64,000 nt of DNA from Cycas panzhihuaensis (Eukaryota > Cycadophyta). The first letter of the stretch is position 1. Every line of letters begins with the position of its first letter. This document shows, in pieces, positions 1-11,780 of the stretch. The notes beneath the pieces were generated by a model. That model worked only from the letters and a program-made list of their open reading frames with translations, ran no database searches and had not been told where the DNA came from. The stretch spans positions 71,679,741-71,743,740 of the forward strand of contig CM041465.1 in assembly GCA_023213395.1 (NCBI GenBank), read 5' to 3'. Position numbers and translations under genes: made by a program.

Positions 1-1150
1 AACCAAAAGCTAATGGGGTCTATGGATTATGACATTAGAAAATAGGGCCTAATGTTATGTGCTAAATGGTTTATCTGAGCCACATGAGGGGGAGGGGTGC
101 ATAAAAATTTCATTGAAAAAATAATCACTCCTTTGCAACTCCTTTAAAGATGAAAGGGTTCTATTTAATTCCCCATATTGAGATGTTTTCTCTGGTGGTT
201 GTTAAAGTCAAAGTCATGCATCTTCAAGTGCATCTAATCTACCCAAAGTTTGTAAGAAGTTCCTTAAATGGAAAGGAAATAATCCATGGAAGAGTTTTTA
301 GTTGGTGATTATTGCATTTGAAGGTTTATAATTATACTAAAAGATGATAAATGCCTAGGCTAGATCCCTTATTTCAAATCCAAGCAATTGGCCAAAAGAA
401 GCCTCTGCACAATGGGGCAATTCTTTGACCTAATCAAGGGTTGGTGGAGGGCCAAGTTTAAGCTCAAACAAGCCTTTGAATTTAAAAACTCTAAGCAACT
501 TTATTCTTGGGGGAATATGGAACTTCTTTATAGTGAACTAAATCCCCAAACTGATAATGAACCCATATTCTAAATGGTGGAAATTTTGAGCTTGGTAGTC
601 AACCAAAGTCTTTGGAAAGTTCCTTATATTCCATATGTATAAGCTACTGATACTCCCTATGAAGTTGGAAGGGGGGATTAACAAAAGTTGGAACACTAAA
701 GCCTATGGTAGGGTTTAGTCACAAAAAGTGGAGAGCTTTTAGAAAGTGTCACTAAATCCCAAAAATGCATGATATGCTTGATCGCTCCTATAAAATGGTC
801 TTTATATCAAGGTTAGATTAGTGAAACTTGGAAATCTTGATAGGACTTGTCCAATTTGTGATTGGCCCAAATAAATTATATACAAGATTTGGTCATTTCC
901 TTTAATTAAGAGCACTTGGGCTTGGGTTGAAATGTTCTCCAAGTTAATTCATTATGCACCATTAGGATGTAATATAGTGTTGTTAGGAGATAAAGAAGCC
1001 CTTTCTCAATCCTTCTTACCAACTTAGGACATTCTCAAGCTAGAGACCCTTTCTGCCATATGGAAGCACAAAAATGTAGTGATTTTCTCTAGCAATACTT
1101 GGTTGTTTTATTAACATTATGTAATCTATGGATCTGGATACCTATACCTT
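1..1150 (+). pseudogene. LINE-type reverse transcriptase remnant (C-terminal part with zf-RVT-like region)
   Basis: No intact ORF. A relic can be followed across frames: around 388-570 the peptide includes WGNMELLYSELNP, and from about 795 to 1110 a single frame gives a C-x2-C motif (RTCPICDWP), then STWAWVEMF and later TLSAIWKHKNVVIF. This order of Cys-pair, Trp-rich stretch and W-x-H-(R/K)-N is known from the zinc-binding region that follows the reverse transcriptase of plant LINEs. Several stops interrupt it, mostly where Gln or Trp is expected. The RT core itself must lie left of the window. It could instead be an LTR-element fragment, but no copia or gypsy motif fits. Confidence 0.5.
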
Positions 1151-1464
1151 GCATATTAGTGTATAGGGAAATAAGGTGTAAGTTGAGATATCTCATCTCC
1201 TACAGTCGATAGACCATCATGGGCTCAATCCCTTCCACTATGAGTAGGCCACAACTTATGGAGAACAATGCAGTGTATAAGATTCAAAATAGGGCACGTG
1301 GTAAACGTTGCTACAAAAGCAAGAATTAGAGGGCTAAATGGCAATATCCTCAATCAATGAAACTCATGCAAAAGGATGGCCTAAGAACCATAAACAAGGC
1401 CATCAAGCTAATGGGTCATGGGTGCAACAAAGCAATGTGGACTCAAATCCTTCGAAGAGATGGG
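1151..1464. other. Stretch with no recognised feature
   Basis: Between the LINE relic and the first copia LTR. No open frame, repeat or RNA gene recognised; probably decayed LINE tail or host intergenic DNA. Confidence 0.4.
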
Positions 1465-1770
1465 CGTGAAAAAAAGATATCCAAGAACAAAATAATAAAT
1501 AAAGTTTATTAGGTAGAATTAGTCTACCTTATGATATTTTCATTAATTCTCAATACATGATACAAAGTATGGTATAAATATAAACATAAGTGTTGAACAA
1601 GTTATTGCCCATTGGATGAATAACTACATTAACATTTATCATATAACCATTAAGGACTTTGGTAACTCTCAAGGATACATGGTACATATTGAGTAATTGC
1701 TCAATGATTCACCTAAGCATTAGGATTCTCAACATTAAGTTATGACCTAAATTAACATTAATTTTAATGA
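1465..1770 (-). repeat. E1 3' LTR (left copy)
   Basis: Matches 9233-9527 in the same orientation over most of its length, for example the shared block TTCATTAATTCTCAATACAT. The right-hand edge is uncertain by some tens of bases. Confidence 0.65.
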
Positions 1771-1859
1771 TCTCCTTAATGTTTAGTTTATTAGTTTTCA
1801 TGCTAATACCATCTCTCAAAATTTCAAATTTAACTTGTATTAGTGATTACTAAAGATAC

Positions 1860-2990
1860 ATGTCAATTGTTCCTTGATAGGCTTGCAAATTAGTTCAATC
1901 TCCCCGCTTTGTATATGCTCTATGATAAATTTATAATGCACCTTAATGTGTTTGGTGTAAGCATGAAATATTGAATTCTTGGCTAATTTCAATGTACTCT
2001 AATTGTCATAGTACAATTTTATAAAATATTCTTGATAAAGATCTAATTCACCAAGAATCTGTGTTAACCATATGCCTTTACATGCCACTTCAACTACAAC
2101 TTTGTGTTTGGCTTTAGTTAAAGAAAGGGCAACATTAGGGTGCATCTTACTACTCCAAGTTACAAAAGTTGATACAACATTAAAATAATACCTAGAAGTA
2201 GACTTTTTATTATTACTGCACTAAGCCCAATATGAATTAGAAAACCCCTCTAATATAAACATGTTGTAGGTGAAATCGAGCTAATACTTTAAAGTTCCCT
2301 ACAAATATCTCAAAATCATTTTTATAGCTTTCTAATTGGCTTTGCTTTGATTCTGCCATAAACCTAGATATCATCCCTACTACATAAGTAATATTAGGTC
2401 TGATTGTAGTCAAATAGATGAGACTACTAATTGGTTGCTTATACAAAGTGTCATCTATTTACTTTTCTTCATTTTGAGTGTAACTTTATCCTTGTTTCCA
2501 TTAGGATTAGTGTAAACATATAATCCTCCATTATAATTTTTTTTCAAAATTTTACATGTATACTTAACCTATGAAATGAATATTCTACTAGGTCTTTTCC
2601 AAACTTCTATTCCAAAGAAGTAATAGAGTAGTCCAAAATATGTCACTTAAAATTATTCTCTAGGTCTTTTACCATCGAGGTATCATTGCTAGTTATAATT
2701 TAACTCAGTAGCATATAGGATCATTAATGTTACAAATCTTTAATCATGACCTTTTAAACATATTTTTCTAAAAATAATCACCAATTTTAGGATATCAAGC
2801 TTTAGGAGATTAAGTCATATAAAACCTTTTTTTATGCAACATGCAAGATGTTCTTATTCTTCTATATATATTTAAACAATTTCTCCATATTGATCTTTTT
2901 TGTTAAATATCTATTAAGAAAGACACTCTTTACATTAAACTATGTAGCTGCCATTTAATTTATGTAATTAATACAAGTATGATCCTAATG
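1860..2990 (-). pseudogene. E1 copia RNase H and 3' part of reverse transcriptase
   Basis: On the minus strand, 2446-2237 reads YKQPISSLIYLTTIRPNITY, the well-known copia segment between the RT catalytic core and RNase H. From about 2130 down to 1870 come degenerate copia RNase H sequences (HIKVHYKFI-like). From about 2960 to 2800 comes a degenerate block equivalent to the copia 'DVKSAFLNG ... LYGLKQ' region (here FNVKSVFLNRYL). Many stops. The upstream half of the same RT continues beyond element A, at 5590 and rightwards. Confidence 0.75.
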
Positions 2991-2997
2991 CTCATCA

Positions 2998-3294
2998 TGT
3001 GATAAACCTTCACCATATGAGAGTAGGTTAGTTAGTAGGAGGTCAAGGTTAGTCAAGGCTAGTGTTAAGAGAATTAAATAATAAGTAAACAGGGAATTAG
3101 GTAGCTTAAAGGTAAGTGGATATAATATTATGAGTAGAGTGCGAGACTTTTACTATAAATACCCCACTACGATGTGTCTTCATTTATCTTTAATGTAATT
3201 CATCTTCATCTTCCACTCTATCTACCTCCATCATTTTTGGGTTTTTTTTCTCTTATTTTGAATATTGTAGAGGTAATGGAACAAGCCTATTACA
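2998..3294 (+). repeat. Element A 5' LTR
   Basis: Starts TGTGATAAACC and ends TATTACA. It contains a TATA-like box (ACTATAAATA, about 3152-3161), a plausible promoter. About 50 bp shorter than the 3' LTR because of one indel. Confidence 0.8.
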
Positions 3295-3296
3295 TA

Positions 3297-3307
3297 TGGT
3301 ATCAAAG
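3297..3307 (+). promoter_or_regulatory. Element A primer-binding site
   Basis: TGGTATCAAAG is complementary to the 3' end of initiator Met-tRNA, the usual primer for plant copia-like elements; it lies 2 bp after the LTR end. Confidence 0.7.
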
Positions 3308-4072
3308 TAAGGCTATTTGGAAAAAAAAAAAAATGCTTATACTTTAATATAGGTTTTAAAGGCATAACTACGATTTGACATATTAAAGAAGCATATTGTC
3401 GAGAGTATAAATGCTAATATTTTTAAGAAGCAACGATAAATTTGAGATGAAGTAGACCATTTTGTAAATTTTGAGTAGTTACACTATAAGTTTTTTGACG
3501 AAATTATAATAAATTTAATTTTACCCTATTATCTGTCGCTACTTTTAGGGCAAACAATTTGCTACATCAACTTTAAATAATCATAACTTTGACTACAGAT
3601 ATGTATTTTGAAATCTACTTTCCATTAGAGGTGATTTAAAGTCCATTAGAGATTTGAGAAAAAAATTATTGGTATTTTATTAGAATGTACTACTGTAGTC
3701 CCCAAAAACCTTATGAATAAATCTCATTAAAATGGATATCACTTTTTATACAGGTATCAAAATTCAATTTTGTCTAAACCATTAGAATCATAATTTAGAT
3801 ACCATTATTTTGAACCATATTTTATATGTTTTAAAGCTATTTTATTTCATATATCAAATTTTAAAGTTAGGATTTTATAATTATATAATACTTTATATGA
3901 TACTTTTTGCTATATTATATAAGTCATTCAAACTTTAACTAAGAAGTCATTCTTCTTGAGGCTCTAATATTTCTCTGTAATCAAAATCCTCTAAAAAAGG
4001 CAGGGGAGGGGAGGGGGGTGGGGTGGGGGAAGGAGATTGTAATAAAGATGAAAACCATCTATAAACACCCCA

Positions 4073-4237
<165 letters not shown>

Positions 4238-4293
4238 TAACCATACTTCTTCATTTTAGTCTTGATGGTCTAGTCATTTTCAATTACTAACTT

Positions 4294-5217
4294 ATGATCC
4301 TACTCAGATACTTTAAAGAGGTCAATCTAACAGAGTATGACAAGATTTGTGAAGGTATTCAACAATTAGAAAGTCCCCTTCATTGGTGGGCACAACGATG
4401 GTTAGGACATGATACCTATATGTTAACTCAAGATCTCTTTAATTTTGCTCTTCGCCAAGAATTCCTTCTTGATCAAAGTACCCTTGCAAAAGGAGAGGCC
4501 AAGAAAGAAGAAGAAGAAAAGGAAGAAATAACTTTTATGATGGATCATGTTACAAGGAAAAATATCCTAGCAATACTTGAAATATGCAAAGGACTCTTGT
4601 TGAGATAATGACAAGGTAGGTTCAAGTCCCTTCACCTTTATCTTTGCCACACGATAGAGTGGTCAACCAGAACTCCATCCCCTTGGGAGAAAACAATGTT
4701 TTTCAAGGTGAACTTTTAGTAGAACAATTTGTAAAACCTAAACCTAATGAACTCCTAAGTATCAAGGCAATTTTAGATGAGCACGTGGAGGGCCATGTTG
4801 AGTAAAGTAAAGACCATACCTCGCCTACATCTTCTTCATAGGATAGTGTGATTAAGCCTCAATCAGTTCCCCTAGAAAAAGTCATTGTCTTACGTGTTCT
4901 ACAAGGTAAACTTTTAGATGATAAGGATGATCTTCTTCCCTCTCATGATGGTGTGCCATCAACATTCAACTTGTAGGAGCATTTGGGTCCTAATTTTTAT
5001 GGATCCACGATTTACTACACCATAAGCCCTTATTTCTTTGATGATGATGTCCATCCAAAAGGGTTACACTTTTTCAATACCTATTTCCACCTATTTGGAG
5101 ATGTCCTAGCAACAATTTCTTTATTACGACATGAGGATGACACATCTACCTATTACATTCTAATAGTAGTAGGTGGTGGAAACATGTATCCATGTAAACA
5201 AATGCTTTGAGGACAAA
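4294..5217 (+). pseudogene. Element A coding region, gag-like start and unknown C-terminal part
   Basis: An open frame 4294-4608 (104 codons) contains ESPLHWWAQRW and TQDLFNFALRQEF, resembling the helical core of LTR-element gag proteins, followed by a Lys/Glu-rich run. After a frame change the reading continues from about 4609 to 5217 with only a few stops. The last open piece (about 4983-5210) includes STIYYTISPYFFDDDVHPKG and a Thr/Tyr-rich end stopping just before the purine tract. No protease, zinc knuckle, integrase or RT motif is visible. The C-terminal part was not recognised. The single-frame continuity suggests it was once translated as one protein; the gag assignment is weak. Confidence 0.45.
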
Positions 5218-5224
5218 GCATCTA

Positions 5225-5237
5225 AAAGAGGAGGGAG
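5225..5237 (+). promoter_or_regulatory. Element A polypurine tract
   Basis: AAAGAGGAGGGAG directly abuts the TG of the 3' LTR, as expected for the plus-strand primer. Confidence 0.75.
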
Positions 5238-5584
5238 TGGGATGAGCCTTCATCACATGAGAGTAAATTAGTTAGTAGGAGGTCAAGATTGGTTAAGGTT
5301 AGTGTTAATAAAATCAAATAATAAGGAAATAGGGGATTTAATAGTTTAAAGGTAGGTGAACATAATAGTATGAGGAGAGTATGAGGATTTTGCAATAAAT
5401 ACTCTAATCTATGTATTATTGAGATTACATTATGTTAATAAAAAGATTGTTCTTTGAGTTCACTGCGATACGTCTTTGTTTGTCTTTGGTGCACTTCATC
5501 TCCATCTTCCACTCCATCCATCTGTACAATTTTTGGGTGCTCTTATTTTAAATATTATACGGGTAGTAGGCCAAGCTTGTTATA
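5238..5584 (+). repeat. Element A 3' LTR
   Basis: Aligns with 2998-3294 over its whole length but holds about 50 extra bases near 5406-5460, so one copy has gained or lost a block since insertion. Confidence 0.8.
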
Positions 5585-5589
5585 TATTA

Positions 5590-6690
5590 TTTTTGCTATT
5601 GAAGCAAATTTCTCATGGTAGTTAGCTCTTCCTTTCTACTGAAATTCTTAAGCCACTAATTTGGTTTTAATTCAAGTTTTATTATTTTTCACTACTTAAA
5701 TTTCAACATCCATAGCATCTTTCCACTTTTGCTTATGACTTACCTCCTCAAAAGTAGAAGACTCTTCTACATTATACACTTATGCCATGAGAGCATAATT
5801 GATTCATTGTATAGGCCTCATCTTGAATTTCTGCTTATCTTCCATATTGGATGATTGTGCATTGGTAATTGTTTTTTAGTGCCACCTAGGTAACTTTTTC
5901 AATGGTAGAATGATTTTAGATTGAGCATCTTCAAATTACTCATCATTATTATTATTAGTTACTATATTGATTGGTTCTAATTCTAACATGATAATTTCTC
6001 TCAAAGAACTTGATTATGGATATTTCTCGATTTATTTTCTCATCTTGTTTGATATACAATGAACCCAAGTCTATCTCCTTGTTGCCTTATTCAAAGATCA
6101 CATCATAAGTGTCATCCACATTTTTGGTTTTCAACTTTCATACAATAAGCTTTGCTTACCTCACTATACTTGATGAAATTACACTTGAAACTTTTGCCAT
6201 TAAACTTTTATTTTTTTTCCTTTGGAATGTGCATACATGTCATACACCCAAAGCTTCTAAGATGACTCGCTATAGACTTTCTATCTACCCGAGTGTCCTT
6301 AGGCATCACATTTCTAATGGCTTTTGTAAAACTGATGTTTGCCAAGCAAGTTGTATTAATAGCTTCTACCTAAAAAGAATCTAATAAACTCTTAATCTTC
6401 ACCATTGACTTGCCATTTTTAACAAGGGTCTTACTCATTCTCTCAATCTCTCTATTCTACTATGGTGTGTGTATATGTGTGTGTGTAAACTACCATTTAA
6501 TTCAATGATTCTTACAATATTGATTAAATTCTTTTGAGGCATATTTACAACCATAGTCAAATATGAAAATCTTAAACTTGTGCCCACTTTCATTTTCATT
6601 CTCCTTGAATTCTTTGAAAATATTAGAAATCTTAATACTTCCCCTTTATGGAATAAATCCAAACTTTCCTCAAGGAGCCATCAATGAAAG
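5590..6690 (-). pseudogene. E1 copia RT N-terminus, hinge and integrase relic
   Basis: Just right of element A the minus strand reads a degenerate copia RT block (an equivalent of KGFSQKEGIDYHETFAP), which continues on the other side of the insertion. Around 6000-6110 are traces of the integrase C-terminal block, and at about 6475-6430 HSRIERLRE corresponds to the PQQNGVAER(M/K)N region around the integrase catalytic Glu. Stops and frameshifts throughout; a short TG repeat sits at about 6465-6487. Confidence 0.65.
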
Positions 6691-6799
6691 TAAAAGAAGT
6701 ATTTGTCACTTCTAAGTAATGTTGTTGCCATTGGTTCACAAATATTATAGAGAACCAAGCCTAATTTCTCTTTGCTCTTTAAGCTTTAACTTTTTCAAA

Positions 6800-7290
6800 A
6801 TTTTCCTAGTGTTGCTTGCCCACTATACATGGTTCACACAATTTATTTTTAATTGCAAGTATTTGTAGAACATGTACTGCATTCAATTTCAACATAAACT
6901 GAAGATAAGAGTAGTGCAAATGTTCCATGTGTTCATGCCATAATAGATTCTTTTGAGTTACATAAATAATAAATGTTCTTTGATTAATAGATATGCCTTT
7001 CAACCTATAAAGACTAGCTTCTTCTAAGCCTATTGATACCACTTTTTTATTATTATCTTTGATTATATGTTTTATGTGTTCAAAATGAACATTGTCATTT
7101 TTCAAAATTTGACTAATAGGGAACAAGTTCTTCTCTAGTCCATGTACATACAAAACATCACTAATGTAAGCATTCTCATCACTCCAGGTAATTATGGGGA
7201 CCTTGCTAATTCCTTTAACCCATAATATAAAATCATTACCAAGTGGAACAAATTGATCATTCGCCTCCCACATGTGCCTAAATTATTCCA
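6800..7290 (-). pseudogene. E1 protease end and gag-pre-integrase domain
   Basis: A 155-codon open frame (7273-6806) carries the copia features ISDVLYVHGLEKNLFPISQI (end of the protease region), then LWHEHMEHLHY and KLCEPCIVGKQH, the His/Cys zinc-binding segment (H-x-H ... C-x2-C) at the start of integrase. It is the best preserved part of E1. The protease active-site DSG motif expected just upstream (right) was not found. Confidence 0.8.
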
Positions 7291-7484
7291 ACTTATTTGT
7301 TATGTTTAATAGTGCTTGAGTCAATATATTAGGCTTCATCAAAAAGTATGCCTCAACTAATAAGTTGTTATGAAGAGTTATTTTCCATATCCATCTTTAT
7401 CTAAAGAATGGCAAAAAAATAACTAAACTACTTATTTTTCTACTATTTCAATTGATGGTACTATTTTTATTGATCAAGCTACAA

Positions 7485-8215
7485 CTTCCTATAATCTTTT
7501 TTGAAGTGCATACCACAATAATAACAAACTTTTGATTTGTTTGGTCCTTAAGGAAACTAAGACCCTCATTCTAAATAATTTAGTCTTTGGAAGTATAATT
7601 CTTTCTTTGAACAAATGGGTTCTTCTCCTTGTACTTTGTTGCATGTGCACTAGATATTTGACTTTTATCATTTTCTTTTAGGAGTTGTTCATGTTGTAAC
7701 AACAAATCCTCAAGTTCATTAAAAGTGATTGTGCTGAACTTCCTAGCTATTGTCAAACTAATGACAAAACATTTATGGGATTTGGGCAAACTCTTTAAAA
7801 TGGAGGTACTAGTGACAATTTCACTAATAGTGCCAAGTTAATTATTTATAGCCTTCATCTATTGTATATGATCTGCCATGTTCCCCGACAACTTGAGGGT
7901 ATACAATTGATTTCAAAGCATTAAAGCTCTCACATCATTCTTATTCTCATACAAGGATGTTATGGAATCCTTAGCTTCCTTCACAGTTTTGGCATTTTTA
8001 ACATTCTTAATCAAGTTGCTTCCAAGTGATAGATTGATCAATGCTAATGCACTTATGCTTTTGGCATCATATTCAACTTGTATAGTGGTATTTGCAGCAT
8101 GCATAATATATTTGCCTTCAACATTATCCATAAGTTATCCAAAATTAACAAATGTTTAATTTGATGTTTCCATATATCATAATTTTTTGAAAACTTATTA
8201 AGTTACCGTTTGCCA
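7485..8215 (-). pseudogene. E1 copia gag (UBN2-type) relic
   Basis: 8131-7913 reads a gag segment with KSISALALINLSLG and KEAKDSITSLYENKND, typical of the copia gag core (retrotransposon gag / UBN2). 7789-7580 continues with NELEDLLLQHEQLLKENDK, the C-terminal gag helix. The zinc knuckle expected near 7540-7490 survives only in part. The likely gag start, a reverse-complement ATG, is near 8213. Frames change at least twice. Confidence 0.75.
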
Positions 8216-9232
8216 TCTTGTAGAAGAGTATAAAGTATAAATGAGCATTGCATGAACAAAAACACCCCACAAAAGCACCACAAAGGGCTTCAAAACAATT
8301 CTAATACACCAAAAAAGGCCATTATATATATAGACATATGTATCTATATATATTATCATTGCTCACTTTAATAAGTGCTAGAATAAATGACTAAACCTTA
8401 GTCAACATGCTAGATGCTAGGTAAACCCAATATGACCATTTCAAAAAGGGAGAAAATTTAATTATAATTCTAAAAATATTTTTAAATTTTGAAAAAGATG
8501 TTGCCGAGGGCTACAAATGGCTTAGCTCTTTTTGTCCATGTGACCACTTCCCAACAACGAAGGGGCTTAAAACCAAAATTCAAAAGTTTATAAAATAGAG
8601 TTTGATTAAAATTAAACTTTAGAAATTGATTTTTTTTTTGATAAAATCAATGGTTTTTTTCAAAATTTTGGCTATGTTATTTCACAACTTATTGTTATTC
8701 AAATGTGTGGCTGTGACATTTAATTAATCCATTATTTGAGATATGTTATCAAAGAGCACTAGATTGTCTAACTCTACCTCTTCTTCCATGTCTTCCCATT
8801 CATACTAAGCACAACTATTACATTTAAAAAATTTGAACTGCCATTCAAATTTCAAAACTACCGCGTAAGTATTCTTGTTGTATTTGACTACTATGTTTAA
8901 GTCCAAATTTGGCATTTGAGTCTTTTATACTTAAGAGAATTTCTCTCTCCAACCAGACCTCTATTAGATCTTTGCGTTAATTGTATTCTCGATGTTTAAT
9001 TTGAATTTGAATTGCTTCCACATGATCCTCTGCAAGATCTTCTACAATGCAGGTCCTCCCCAATGTTGCTTTTAGCAATTAACTATGGCTCCTCAACAGT
9101 GTTCTTGTCTCCATATAATAAGCTTCCACAAGTCATTGCTTTAGTATCATGGCTCAATGTTCTCTCTTCAACACTCAACTCCAAATTTTTGTTATGGCTC
9201 CATCACCTTTGGCCTTTGACTTTGATGTCAAA
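8216..9232 (-). other. E1 untranslated leader
   Basis: About 1 kb between gag and the right LTR, with no recognised coding or RNA feature. Long leaders of this kind also occur in E2 and E4 of this window. Confidence 0.5.
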
Positions 9233-9527
9233 TGTGAGGAAGAAAGAACCAAAAATAGAACAATAAACAAAGTTCATCCAATAGAATTAATCTACCTTTT
9301 AAGATTTTCATTAATTCTCAATACATGATATAGAGTATGGTACAAATGTAAATACAAGTGTTGAACAAGTAACCACCCATAGGACCAATGACTTCCCTAA
9401 CATGTCATATACCTATTAAGAACTTTGGTAACTCCCAAGGATAGATAATTTGTATTGAGTGACCCCTCAACGACTCACTTAACCACTAAGACTCATAATT
9501 TAAGTTATGATACAAGTAAAAATTAAT
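9233..9527 (-). repeat. E1 5' LTR (right copy)
   Basis: Starts TGTGAGGAAG on the plus strand and matches 1465-1770. A degenerate primer-site-like sequence lies directly to its left, which fits a minus-strand element. The outer edge is approximate. Confidence 0.65.
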
Positions 9528-10588
9528 TCTAGTTGTGGATGCTTCATGATAACAAACAAAACCAAAGCTCATGATAACTAGGGGCATGGTTAGGGTGTTG
9601 TTCCTAAGGAAGGCATTGGTGCTTGATATTAGATTTTCTGTATATCTGATTTCGCCATTAAAGGGGCAAGATTTTGTTCTTTCGAGTATTACTATGCAAC
9701 GTTGTTTTATCACCTTATGCTATTGTGTATCATCCATAAGAGGGAGGGGGTAGATCATTTTTGTCTGTCCATCTTTTCTATTCCTTTGCCATAATTGTAT
9801 GTGATTTTTTCTATGAATAGAATAAATTATTTTAAACAAAATGGCAAAAAATTAAAAACATTAGAAACATGGTCCCTAATAACCTTTTGCACAATCTAGA
9901 ATCTCACCCATAAGAACTTATTGGGAAATTGTTTTTGGAATCAATGCATGACATTTCTCATATAAATCATCTTGAAGTCTCACAAATAGCTAGAGGTAAG
10001 AATAGAGGAAGACCACCAATTAAATCACTATTCAATGCTTGTTGGCATCAAATATTTGTGCAAGTAAGGAAATACCCCACTTAATCGAAAATATCCTTTC
10101 TTCTTTGTTTAGTCAACACACTTGCACTTAATACAAGGACATACTAGCAAAACACGCTTAAATTTAGAGGTTTAAGATACATGTAGATAATGTGAAATTG
10201 TCATGCACACATTCATATGGTCCAAGTTAGCCAAATTTCCTTTGATTGACAAGCTTATTCTTTTACAAATATGTTCGAGAATTTCAATTTGGTGCTGACC
10301 TTAATAGAAAACATTAGCTCCCGAAGCGTATGTTTCCATTATACATGACATATTTTATAAATCAAGGCTCTCTTTTTATTACAGAAACATACACATAATC
10401 TTGCATTTAATTTAAATTTTCATATAGAGATATTAAAAATTGAGTTAAGAAGGTTGATTATCAATCCTTATTAAAATTTTGAGTGCAAGTGGAAGAGTAA
10501 TGTCCTTCATTGAATTGCACTATATCCTTGAGGCCACCAAATGCTCCATCTATCATTTTTCCAATTAGTGATGCTATAGCAAGAGGAT
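9528..10588. other. Stretch between E1 and X with no recognised gene
   Basis: AT-rich, with only short spurious frames. This is the left flank into which X inserted. No LTR, RNA gene or conserved protein recognised. Confidence 0.4.
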
Positions 10589-10593
10589 GAGGG
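10589..10593. repeat. X target-site duplication, left copy (GAGGG)
   Basis: Identical to 52210-52214, directly outside the two LTR ends. Confidence 0.8.
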
Positions 10594-10781
10594 TGTTAGA
10601 AGTTAATGTTTAATATGTAAGTGTCTAAAGTGTTTAGGTGAATGTTATATATAAGAGTCAATATTATAATGTTAATGTAATGCACACTTGTGCAACTAAG
10701 TGGTCATTAGGTTATTGGTCAACGAGTAGGAGATATGTCATTGGTTGTGTTAGAGGTCATTTATCCTACATGTAACACGTC
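10594..10781 (+). repeat. X 5' LTR, first part
   Basis: Matches 51811 onward (both start TGTTAGAAGTTAATG). Broken at 10781 by insertion of E2; the remainder resumes at 23376-23381. Confidence 0.9.
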
Positions 10782-11073
10782 TAATGAAGTGAGGGCAGAG
10801 CAGAACAGTAAGTTATAAGGCCATTGTGAAATAAGCTCAAAACATTAACAAAAATTTTGTATAATATTGGTGGTGTTGAGAAACATCTTTGGGACATGAG
10901 ACCCATTTAAATAGTCGAGATATTTGGGTAGCCCAACGTCTACCGACGTTTGGTATTAAAAAACACTATAAAAATATTAGGTGAGTGGATTGGCTAGGGT
11001 GGCTGGAGTCGATTCCACACCACCTAATGCCGACACACTTTTTAGGTTTCCAGTAAATGAACATTATCAAACA
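10782..11073 (-). repeat. E2 3' LTR (left copy)
   Basis: Pairs with 23083-23375; both contain the block GAGGGCAGAGCAGAA near the left end and end ...CATTATC(A/C)AACA. The adjoining TGTCTCCTCCAC is the complement of the polypurine tract. Confidence 0.9.
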
Positions 11074-11089
11074 TGTCTCCTCCACAATG

Positions 11090-11760
11090 TTTATTAGAAA
11101 AAACTCCAATCTTGTCTCTGAATTTGTGAAACTTGGTTTTTCTAAGAGGCTTAGTGAAGATGCCTGCCATGTGTTCATCTATATTGCAGTAAACCAATTC
11201 AATTTCGCCAACCTATACCAATTCCCTGATAAAGTGACGTTGTATTTTAATATGCTTCACTCATCTATGAAACACTGAATTACGTGTCATTTGAATTGTA
11301 CTTTGACTGTCACATATCATATGTGTAGGTCCATCATGTTTTATTTGTACATCTTGGAGTAATTGATGTAGCCAAACTATTTCACACGCTCTTGCTACTG
11401 CTACTTTGTACTCTGCTTCTGCAATAGACAATGATATCGTGTTTTGCTTCTTGGTACTCCAAGCAATTGATACTGATCCCATGCGGAGATTGTCACTAGA
11501 TGTGGATTTTCTGTCATTAATATAACCTGCCCAGTTTGAATCTGTGTAGCCAATTAACCTAGAATCTGTTGAGGACTTATAATATAACTCATAACTAATT
11601 GTGCCTTTTAGGTATTGAAGTATTCTCTTCGTCGCTTACCAGTGTGATATTTTGGGTTCTTGCATAAACCTGGATACCACACTTACTAAATGCAAAATAT
11701 CAAGTCAAGTTGGTGTTAGGTAGATTAAACTACTAATCAGTTGCCTATAGAGTGTAGGAT
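11090..11760 (-). pseudogene. E2 RNase H and end of RT
   Basis: 11482-11261 reads WSTKKQNTISLSIAEAEY followed by CEIVWLHQLLQD and ICDSQSTIQM, the standard copia RNase H signature including the A-E-A-E-Y and D-(N/S)-Q-S segments. The C-terminal part (HVQFHFI-type) continues to about 11090 in other frames. Rightwards (about 11500-11760) lie the SLIYLT-type and DWAG-type segments, with stops. Confidence 0.85.
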
Positions 11761-11780
11761 CAACTGATGTAAAATCATCG

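Noticed and set aside
9012-9266. An 84-codon open frame near the E1 right LTR
   Set aside because: Overlaps the LTR edge, no recognisable motifs, likely chance.
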